Shown piece after piece: positions 1-5,542 of a stretch of 5,542 nt of DNA. The position numbers and the translations under genes are program-made. The notes beneath the pieces are model-generated. The model searched no databases. It was not told where the DNA came from and worked only from the letters and a program-made list of their open reading frames with translations. How positions within the stretch are numbered: the first letter of the stretch is position 1; every line of letters starts with the position of its first letter. The DNA is from Acidobacteriota bacterium. GTDB taxonomy: Bacteria > Acidobacteriota > Vicinamibacteria > Vicinamibacterales > CAVVIG01. Location: the NCBI GenBank assembly GCA_003222455.1, contig QHWF01000448.1, positions 1-5,542 on the forward strand. Direction: 5' to 3'.

Positions 1-1149
1 ACCGACCTTCTGATTCAGGTACGCCCGCGGCTGCGGATACAGCGATTTCGGCGCCCACTCGCAGTTGACGGCGCCGTAAAGCGGGGTGACACCGTTTTCG
101 GCGGCAACTCGCGGATCGGCGCCCCGATCGAGCAGCACCTCCGCGAGATCGAAATGACCATTGATTGTGGCGGTCAACAGCGCACTCGACTTGTCGCCCG
201 CGCTCACCTGATTGATATCGGCGCCGGCGTCAATCAGCGCGTTGGCCGTTCCGATGTACCCCTGCCGGGCCGCCAGCAGCAGCGGTGTGATGCCGCCCTG
301 GCTGAACACCAGCTCGTTGAGCTGAAACTGCCGATCGATGCCGGCCTTTCCTTGCGCCTGCGGATTGAAGCGGCCCTGCTGCTGCGCCTGAGGCACGGCG
401 GGAACTTCGGGTCCTCCGCGAGCCTGCGCGGGTACCGCGCTCTGGCGCCCGCTGCGACCCTGGGACGCGTCCTCGTTCGCTGGCTGTGGCGGCGGCGCTG
501 GATTCCCGAACAGGATTCCCGCGAAGGCCGCGGACCCGCGACCAATCGCGCTCAAATCAATCGTCTGCGTCGTCGCCCCGAGGTCGGCGCCCCGCCTGGC
601 CAGCACTTCCACGACGGCGGTACGATCCGAGGCCGCGGCGAACATCACCGGCGTGAGCCCGCGGACCGACTCTCTGGCGTTCACGTCGGCACCGTGATCC
701 AGCAACGTCTTCACGGCCTCGAGATTCCCCGCGGCCGCGGCAAACATCAGCGCCGTCGTGCCGTTCGCGGTCGCACCGTTCGCATCGGCGGCCGCCTCGA
801 AGAGCGGCGCCATGACGTCCGCATTGCCCGACCGCGCGGCCAGCAGCAACGGCGTGTAGCCATTGATCCGCGTCGTGGCTCTCACGTTCGCACCGGCGTA
901 CAGGAGCATGCGGGCCAGGTCCGTGTCGTTTCTCTGAGCCGCCCAGTGCAGCGCGGTCATGCCGTCGCCCTGTGCAGCATTGACATCGGCGGCCTGCTTG
1001 ATCAACGCCGTCACCGCCTGGCGGTCGCCCGCCTGGGCGGCATCGGCGACAAGGCTCGAATCGGTGGCCGCCCGCAGCCACGCTGGCAGGCACAATGCGC
1101 CGAGTATCGTCGCCGCGGCGAACGCTCTCACACAGCTTCGTCGAACCAT
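1..1149 (-). CDS. Secreted ankyrin-repeat protein, C-terminus cut by window edge
   Basis: Probable periplasmic protein-binding scaffold; no enzymatic motif is seen. The frame is open from ATG at 1149 to base 1, giving 383 visible residues. A Sec signal peptide covers residues 1-27 (MVRR, then a hydrophobic stretch, ending LRA before ATDSS). Ankyrin units with TALHWAA / TPLLLAA / TALMFAA type helices begin near residues 62, 97, 129, 163, 284, 319 and 352, many ending in GADVNA-like loops. Residues about 194-283 are a Gln/Pro/Ala/Gly-rich linker separating four N-terminal repeats from the later ones. The start is supported by GGGAG at 1156-1160, 6 bases upstream. The visible end (EWAPKSLYPQPRAYL) matches a segment I remember from the middle of acidobacterial ankyrin proteins downstream of DUF1552 genes, so more repeats should follow off the edge. 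The gene is last of the three visible cassette members, and its partner or ligand is unknown. The family call is firm; the role is inference. Confidence 0.9.
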   Translation of the reverse strand, partial: MVRRSCVRAFAAATILGALCLPAWLRAATDSSLVADAAQAGDRQAVTALIKQAADVNAAQGDGMTALHWAAQRNDTDLARMLLYAGANVRATTRINGYTPLLLAARSGNADVMAPLFEAAADANGATANGTTALMFAAAAGNLEAVKTLLDHGADVNARESVRGLTPVMFAAASDRTAVVEVLARRGADLGATTQTIDLSAIGRGSAAFAGILFGNPAPPPQPANEDASQGRSGRQSAVPAQARGGPEVPAVPQAQQQGRFNPQAQGKAGIDRQFQLNELVFSQGGITPLLLAARQGYIGTANALIDAGADINQVSAGDKSSALLTATINGHFDLAEVLLDRGADPRVAAENGVTPLYGAVNCEWAPKSLYPQPRAYLNQKVG

Positions 1150-1155
1150 AGGGCG

Positions 1156-1160
1156 CTCCC
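1156..1160 (-). promoter_or_regulatory. Ribosome binding site of the ankyrin gene
   Basis: GGGAG on the minus strand lies 6 bases before ATG 1149, the same spacing as the other two genes. It lets the ankyrin gene be translated independently of the broken gene upstream. Confidence 0.7.
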
Positions 1161-1201
1161 GACAATCTTCGGCGGCCTCTCGTAGCACAGGCCGCTCACG
1201 G

Positions 1202-1293
1202 GCAGCCCTGAAGGGCTGCGCTACGGTGATTTTCCTGACACGCCCTTCAGGCCTGCCGGCGCCGGCGGGGCAGCGTGAAGGGCTGCACTACGG
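1202..1293. repeat. Cluster of three REP-like palindromes in alternating orientation
   Basis: Copy 1 (1202-1226) contains a perfect 7-base stem, GCAGCCC-TGAA-GGGCTGC at 1202-1219, followed by GCTACGG. Copy 2 (1242-1257) is inverted: its reverse complement GGCAGGCCTGAAGGGC differs from copy 1 at one of 16 bases. Copy 3 (1269-1293) is direct, with one base lost in the left stem and the tail ACTACGG. The plus-minus-plus arrangement is like the BIME clusters of enterobacterial REP elements. The cluster sits just after the DUF1552 stop and before the ankyrin ribosome binding site. No terminator-type U-run follows any stem. Confidence 0.8.
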
Positions 1294-1319
1294 ATTCCAT
1301 TACACTGCAAATCCAGCGG

Positions 1320-2643
1320 TCACATCCCGGCGGTCGGCGGCGCCACGGTCACATTGTTCAAACCGAATTCCCGCACGTCGTTGAGGCCGAGTTTACGCAG
1401 GACGCCCAGCATCACATTGGCGAGCGGCGTCCCATCAGCCGCACGCAGGTGAAGGCCGCCTTTCAGTTGGCCACCGGCGCGTCCGGCGAGGAACAAGGGC
1501 ACCCGCTTGTGATTGTGGAGGTTCGAGTCGCCCATCGGTGAGCCATACATGACAAGCGAGTTGTCGAGCAGCGTGCCGTCGCCGTCCGGCGTATTCTTCA
1601 GCTTCTCGAGCAGATACGGCACCATGCTCACGTGATAGCTGTTGATCTTCTGGTAATCCATGATGCGATCTTCACGCTCGCCATGATGCGACGCGGAGTG
1701 GAACGCCCCTTTGAATCCGCTCTCCGGATACACGCGATTCGACGCGTCACGACCCAGCTTGAATGCAAACACGCGCGTGATGTCGGATGCGAACGCCAGC
1801 GCCTGCAGGTCGAACATCAATTTGACGTGCTCGGAGAACGAGTCGGGGACACCGACGGGCGCTTCGGGCAGGTCGCGCGGCTCCCCGCTCGAGTTCTTCG
1901 ACTCGACGCGCTGGATGCGCCGTTCGATTTCACGGACTTCGTCGAGGTACGCGGCGAGGCGCATCCGATCGGCGGCGCCGAGCTCCTTCTTCAGCCGCCC
2001 GGTTGCGGTGCCCAGCCAGTCGAGGATGCTGCGGTCTTCCGCGCGCCGCTCGGCGCGCTCCTGCGGTGTGGCGCCGACACCGAACAACTGGTCGAAGACC
2101 GTCCGCGGATCGCGCGTCATCGGCAGCGGCTGCGTCGCCGATGCCCAGCTGATCGAATCGGTATACGTGCACGAATAGCCGTACGAGCACCCGCCGGCCT
2201 GATTGGTCCAGCGACGTCCCGGCATGAACGTCCGACCCCTGCGTCTGCTTGGGATGCACCTGCGTCAGGAACACGGCACTCGATCGGAAATGATCGCCGC
2301 CGATCTCGGGCGCGGTGAACGCTTCCGCATTCCTCACGTCGGTGTTGCTGACGATGGTGAGATAGTCGCGGAACGGTTCGAGTGAAACGAGACTCGTCGG
2401 ACCCAGGTCGAACTCGCCGCCGATCGCGGCAGGCGCCCACAGGTTCTTCTTGATGCCGATCGCCGTGCTGCCGGCCGAACCATGCACCATCTCGATAGCG
2501 ACGAGCCGAACCTTCCTGCCGGCCGCCGTCGCCGCGAGTGCGCGCCGGGCAGGCACCATCGCCTCGAGCAGCGGCAGCGCCACTGTCGCGCCAATGCCCT
2601 TCAGGACCGTGCGGCGCGGCAAATGCCTGTTCGTGATGTACAT
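1320..2643 (-). pseudogene. DUF1552 (HXXSHH family) protein, frameshifted by an internal deletion
   Basis: Exported protein of Pfam family HXXSHH (DUF1552), of unknown activity. The N-terminal part (residues 1-147, bases 2203-2643) starts MYITNRHLPRRTVLKG, a twin-arginine signal followed by a hydrophobic stretch, and includes VAIEMVHGSAGST and IVSNTDVRNAEAF. It reads normally to SLDQ. The family sequence resumes at QAGGCSYGYSC in a different frame (2201 down to stop TGA at 1320-1322). This part includes the hallmark H-S-A-S-H-H at 1683-1700 and NTPDGDGTLLDNSL. The span is 1324 bases, one more than a multiple of three. From remembered homologues about 23 residues (the QLCIEN region) are missing, so a deletion near 68 bases fits both frame and length, giving about 463 residues if restored. 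Unrepaired, the first frame runs into unrelated residues until about 1930. No second lesion is seen, so the event is recent or an assembly error. The second Met (2643) is preferred because GAGGAG lies 6 bases upstream of it but only 3 from the Met at 2646. Confidence 0.87.
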
Positions 2644-2649
2644 CATCTT

Positions 2650-2655
2650 CTCCTC
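2650..2655 (-). promoter_or_regulatory. Ribosome binding site deciding the DUF1552 start
   Basis: On the minus strand GAGGAG is followed by AAG and two consecutive ATG codons (2646 and 2643). Spacing is 3 bases to the first and 6 to the second. The other two genes in the window also have 6-base spacing, so the second ATG is the likelier start. Confidence 0.75.
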
Positions 2656-2707
2656 GTGTCGGTCTCCGGTCTCTAGGAGGGTGTCCGACTAACCCACTCC
2701 GCCGTGG

Positions 2708-2773
2708 AACGCAAAGGCCGCGAAGGCCGCAAAGAAATGTGTCTTACTTTGCGTCCTTTGCAACCTCTGCGTT
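2708..2773. repeat. Long imperfect inverted repeat (REP/MITE-like hairpin) between the cytochrome and DUF1552 genes
   Basis: Two 27-base arms (2708-2734 and 2747-2773) flank a 12-base loop (2735-2746). The arms match at 22 of 27 positions. Each arm is internally periodic at 9 bases, built from units like GCAAAGGCC and GCAAAGGAC. In RNA of the operon direction three of the five differences become G-U pairs, leaving two mismatches; in the opposite strand only one does. There is no U-run, so it is not a standard terminator. It resembles intergenic palindromes with TTTGCG/CGCAAA arms that I recall from many GC-rich genomes. Possible roles are mRNA end protection or partial attenuation, or it may simply be a mobile non-coding repeat. 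Confidence 0.8.
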
Positions 2774-2788
2774 CGATCGTGAGGTTCT

Positions 2789-5302
2789 CTAACGCGAGCT
2801 CGCATCGGTTGTCTGGACGCTGGTCTCGGGTTTCACCATGCGGAAGGCGGCGCTGTTCACGACGCCCAGGATGTATGCCGACATGCGGTTGTTGCTCCTG
2901 GCGGCATCGCGGATGATGGCGCGAACCGCCGGCATGTCGGTGTACTCGACGCGGCGGCCGAGCGCGTAGGTCAGGAGATTCTCGGTGAAGCTCCGCAACA
3001 CCATGTCCGAGTGCTTGATCAACGCCTCGCGGAGACCCGCCGGCCCTGCCATCTTCGTTCCGTCGTACAGATCGCCGACCGAGTCGACCGGCACCTCGTT
3101 GTCCTTGATGCGCCAGGCGCCGGTCACGTCGAAGTTCTCCAGCGCCAGACCGAGCGGGTCGATCACGCGATGACAGCTGTTGCAGGTGGGGTTCCGGCGA
3201 TGCGCCTCCATGCGCTCGCGCGTGGAGAGCAGCTTGCCGTCCTGCGTGCTCTTGACCGAATCGTCGAGCGCCGGCACATTCGGCGGCGGTGGCGGCGGCG
3301 GCGTCCCGAACAGGACTTCGAGCACCCATTTGCCACGCAGCACCGGCGACGTCCGATCGGCGACGGACGTCAGCGTGAGAATGCTCCCCTGGCCCAGCAA
3401 TCCGCGGCGGTACTCGGGCACCGCCACGCGGCGGAACGCGTGGCCGGTCACATTCGGAATGCCGTAATGCTTGGCCAGCCGCTCGTTCACGAACGTATAG
3501 TCGGCGGTCAGCAACTCCGTCACGTCGCGATCGTCGCGGACAATGCTGTCGAAGAAGAGCTCGGTCTCGCGCCGCATGGCCCGGGCGAGCGTTTCGTCGT
3601 ACTGCGGATACAGCAGATAGTCGGGAAAGATTTGATCCAGATCCTGGAGGCGGAGCCACTGGCTGGCGAAGCGAGTGGACAGCGCCTCGGCGCGCGGATC
3701 CGCGAGCATGCGCTTGACTTGTCGCTCGAGACCCGCAGAGGTCCGGAGCGTGCCCTGACCGGCCGCCTTCACGAGCTCGGCATCGGGGACCGTGTCCCAG
3801 AGGAAGAAGGAGAGGCGCGACGCCATATCCTGATCGCCGACGCGAACCGTTCCCCCTTTTGCCGCAGCCGGCGCCTGCTCCAAACGGAAGAGGAACCGCG
3901 GACTGGCCAGAATCGATTGCAGCGCCATGCGGATGCCGCTTTCGAAGTCGCCGTGCCGGCGCCCCTGCACGTAAAACTGCAGCGCGTCCTGCAGGTCGTC
4001 AGCGGTTGCCGCGCCGCGGTACGCCTGTGCGGTGAGCCGCTTGACGATGTCTGCCGCGCACGTTTCTTCCTCGTTCAGCGAGGTGGGACGACAGATGAAC
4101 ACTTTCCGGCGGCTGACGGTTTCCGAGACACCCGTCACCTTCGACGGCCCGAGGACCGTCATGTCGCGCATGTGGGGCAGCGCGGTGACGCCGAAGCTGA
4201 TGTTCACATCGGCGAGCGTATTTTCGAGCGGCGCGATCAGATCGTCCACGGGACCGTCCAGCCGCTGAATGAATGCGGCAGTCAGCCGCTGTGGCCCAGC
4301 CTTGATGTGAATGGGCGGTGTTTTCAGCTCCAGACCATTCTGCCCGTTCTGCTGATCCGTCTCGCTCAGGTTCGGGCGAATCTCGAGCAGCGCCGCGCGT
4401 TCGCCGTTGATCGATACTTCCAGCTGCTCGGTGATGCCCATCGTCAACATGGAATATCGGCCGTAGATCCCGCCGAGCGGCTCGTTGTGCATCGACACCT
4501 TGATCACGTACTCGCCGTCGGCCGGAAACACGTGCACCACAGAGATGCCGCCGCGCGTCCCGATTGGGGCGCCCTCGACCTGCCGCATCTGCGATCCGGT
4601 GCGCCCAATTTTGTAGGTGACCGAAGTCGCGGTGGCGTTGCGATCGCCGATGGCCAGCCGGCTGATCTGGCTCGCGGCACGCAGGTAGCCTTCCATCAGG
4701 GTTGGCGAAAAGCTCTGGACATCGGCGACGTTGTCGAAGCCTCTGCTGATGGTATCAGGAGGGAGATACGCGCTGACGTCGAGGTCGATGCTGAGCAGAT
4801 CGCGGACGGCGTGGCGATATTCAGCGCGATTCAGTCGCTGGAACGGCCGCCAGCCCGGATTCGGGGTGAGGGCGGCCGCGCGGTCGATTCGGGATTCGAG
4901 CGCGTCGACGAATGCCGCGACCGTCGCTTCTTCGGGACGCCGCGCCTGCCCCGGCGGCATCATCCCCGCGCGGAGCTTGCGGATCATCTTCTCGGCCGTC
5001 TCCGCGTGCTCGACAACGTTGGTGGCGTCGAACGCCGCGAGTGAGAGGCCGCCGGCCTTTGTCCGGTCGTTGTGACATCCTGTGCAGTACTGGCCAACGA
5101 GCTGATTCTGCGCCTGCACTGCCAGCGGATCAGTTTGATCAGCGTTGAGGTGTCTCTGCGGCTGTGCCCCCGACTCGGCGGCGCGCTGCGCCGGTGCTAT
5201 CGGGAAATCGGCTGGCCGAGCCGGATGTTCTCTCGCCGGCTGCTGCGCCATCAGGGCGGCGCTGAGAAACATGGTCGCGAGGGCCACGAACCTGAGTGTC
5301 AT
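2789..5302 (-). CDS. Exported dihaem planctomycete-type cytochrome, DUF1587/1595/1592/1588/1585 protein
   Basis: Large periplasmic or surface protein, probably a c-type redox protein; the substrate is unknown. It has 837 residues from ATG 5302 and stops at TAG 2789-2791. Residues 1-19 form a Sec signal ending in LMA before QQP. Then come haem motif 1 (YCTGCH, Cys73/Cys76/His77); MMPPG at 114-118, whose Met may be the distal haem ligand; DUF1587 (about 150-215, FQRLNRAEYRHAVRDLL); a beta-rich stretch (about 228-375); DUF1595 (about 404-475, starting at the CRPTS...C region); DUF1592 (about 485-610, RLSFFLWDTVPD and ASQWLRLQDLD); DUF1588 (about 625-726) with GTP, seven prolines and haem motif 2 (CNSCH, Cys707/Cys710/His711); and DUF1585 (about 743-821, FTENLLTYALGRRVEYTD). 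Domain order and length are normal for the family and no lesion is seen. The frame also allows GTG 5329 and ATG 5317, but 5302 has GGGAG 6 bases upstream and places the signal peptide at the N-terminus. It is the first visible gene of the cassette. Confidence 0.93.
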   Translation of the reverse strand: MTLRFVALATMFLSAALMAQQPAREHPARPADFPIAPAQRAAESGAQPQRHLNADQTDPLAVQAQNQLVGQYCTGCHNDRTKAGGLSLAAFDATNVVEHAETAEKMIRKLRAGMMPPGQARRPEEATVAAFVDALESRIDRAAALTPNPGWRPFQRLNRAEYRHAVRDLLSIDLDVSAYLPPDTISRGFDNVADVQSFSPTLMEGYLRAASQISRLAIGDRNATATSVTYKIGRTGSQMRQVEGAPIGTRGGISVVHVFPADGEYVIKVSMHNEPLGGIYGRYSMLTMGITEQLEVSINGERAALLEIRPNLSETDQQNGQNGLELKTPPIHIKAGPQRLTAAFIQRLDGPVDDLIAPLENTLADVNISFGVTALPHMRDMTVLGPSKVTGVSETVSRRKVFICRPTSLNEEETCAADIVKRLTAQAYRGAATADDLQDALQFYVQGRRHGDFESGIRMALQSILASPRFLFRLEQAPAAAKGGTVRVGDQDMASRLSFFLWDTVPDAELVKAAGQGTLRTSAGLERQVKRMLADPRAEALSTRFASQWLRLQDLDQIFPDYLLYPQYDETLARAMRRETELFFDSIVRDDRDVTELLTADYTFVNERLAKHYGIPNVTGHAFRRVAVPEYRRGLLGQGSILTLTSVADRTSPVLRGKWVLEVLFGTPPPPPPPNVPALDDSVKSTQDGKLLSTRERMEAHRRNPTCNSCHRVIDPLGLALENFDVTGAWRIKDNEVPVDSVGDLYDGTKMAGPAGLREALIKHSDMVLRSFTENLLTYALGRRVEYTDMPAVRAIIRDAARSNNRMSAYILGVVNSAAFRMVKPETSVQTTDASSR

Positions 5303-5308
5303 CTCTAT

Positions 5309-5313
5309 CTCCC
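5309..5313 (-). promoter_or_regulatory. Ribosome binding site deciding the cytochrome gene start
   Basis: GGGAG on the minus strand sits 6 bases before ATG 5302. No comparable site precedes the in-frame GTG at 5329 or ATG at 5317, and starting at 5302 puts the hydrophobic signal segment directly at the N-terminus. Confidence 0.75.
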
Positions 5314-5343
5314 GCATGCGATCTCGCACACGTTCGCTCCGTA

Positions 5344-5349
5344 AGTATA
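5344..5349 (-). promoter_or_regulatory. Possible -10 box for the operon
   Basis: TATACT on the minus strand (5 of 6 match to TATAAT) lies about 42 bases before ATG 5302, giving a leader of roughly 35 bases. No convincing -35 hexamer is seen 16-18 bases further upstream, so this is weak. An AT-rich hexamer is rare in this GC-rich flank, which is the main support. Confidence 0.35.
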
Positions 5350-5542
5350 GGTCCTGTCGCAGGTACGGGGCGGTCCTTTGTCGTCTCAGTTTGTCACGCG
5401 GCTGTCGTCGGGGGCGTGCGCTACCCGCGCTTCCACGATCGGCGATCGTTCGCGTGGCGGCGATCGCGCCCCGACCGGCGCTCTGCGCTGGCGGACATGT
5501 GAAGTCGCCGCCGTTCGATGGTCGCGCGCCGCCCGGCGTGGC
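5350..5542. other. Upstream flank without recognisable gene
   Basis: No family is recognisable in any frame. One minus-strand frame is open from the right edge to a TGA at 5386-5388 (51 codons, Arg/Pro-rich) and could be the tail of an upstream gene, but nothing in it is recognisable. The cytochrome frame itself is also open to the edge, without a start codon. A small hairpin, CGATC-GGC-GATCG, lies near 5437-5449. Confidence 0.4.

Noticed and set aside
557..1165. Minus-strand frame of 202 codons overlapping the ankyrin start
   Set aside because: Wrong frame of the same gene: Arg/Gly/Cys-rich with no ankyrin units, while the adjacent frame gives a signal peptide and repeats.
154..1185. Plus-strand open frame of 343 codons across the ankyrin gene
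   Set aside because: Arg-rich product without domains, lying opposite clear ankyrin repeats on the minus strand.
1202..1219. Rho-independent terminator after DUF1552
   Set aside because: The stem is perfect but is followed by no T-run in either direction, and related copies lie next to it. A REP-like repeat explains it better.
1320..2225. Separate gene starting at ATG 2225 for the C-terminal DUF1552 part
   Set aside because: The ATG is an out-of-frame accident within the DVHAG codons of the family sequence, its upstream GGGG is about 12 bases away, and the product would lack the Tat signal and the N-terminal third. It is better read as the 3' part of one broken gene.
1202..2773. CRISPR array or tRNA/rRNA genes in the spacers
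   Set aside because: The repeats are too few, of alternating orientation or single hairpins, with no regular spacers. No tRNA cloverleaf or rRNA sequence is seen.
2673..3659. Minus-strand frame of 328 codons overlapping the 3' part of the cytochrome gene
   Set aside because: Shifted-frame shadow of DUF1592/1588/1585 that runs into the intergenic hairpin. No domain is seen.
3011..5044. Very long plus-strand open frame (677 codons) antisense to the cytochrome gene
   Set aside because: Its product is Arg/His/Val-rich with no recognisable family, while the opposite strand encodes a full-length multi-domain protein. It is a mirror frame produced by GC-rich codon use.

Overview
The window is GC-rich (roughly 60-65% by eye). 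All recognisable genes lie on the minus strand, so transcription runs from right to left. The gene families and their order (a DUF1587/1592/1588/1585 cytochrome-like protein, then a DUF1552 'HXXSHH' protein, then a secreted ankyrin-repeat protein) match a cassette I know from Acidobacteriota, especially the Vicinamibacteria lineage common in soil metagenomes. This taxonomic guess rests on remembered family resemblance, not on a search.

Layout from right to left. Positions 5303-5542 hold an upstream region with a possible -10 box (5344-5349) and no recognisable gene. Positions 2789-5302 encode a large exported protein with two CxxCH haem-attachment motifs. Positions 2644-2788 are a spacer carrying a long imperfect hairpin (2708-2773). 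Positions 1320-2643 hold a Tat-exported DUF1552 gene that is broken near 2202 by a frameshift. The break looks like a deletion of about 68 bases, and the family sequence is clean on both sides of it. Positions 1150-1319 are a second spacer holding three copies of a different REP-like palindrome in alternating orientation. Positions 1-1149 encode a Sec-exported ankyrin-repeat protein that runs off the left edge.

The three genes look like one operon: same strand, short spacers, and a purine-rich ribosome binding site exactly 6 bases before each preferred start. All three products carry export signals, so the cassette probably works in the periplasm or at the cell surface. The large protein would be a dihaem c-type redox protein, the DUF1552 protein a partner of unknown activity, and the ankyrin protein a protein-binding scaffold. 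No biochemical function is established for this cassette to my knowledge. It is the closest thing here to an undescribed system, but in this copy the middle gene appears inactivated unless the lesion is an assembly error.

The many other open frames, including long antisense ones, are shadows produced by high-GC codon use.
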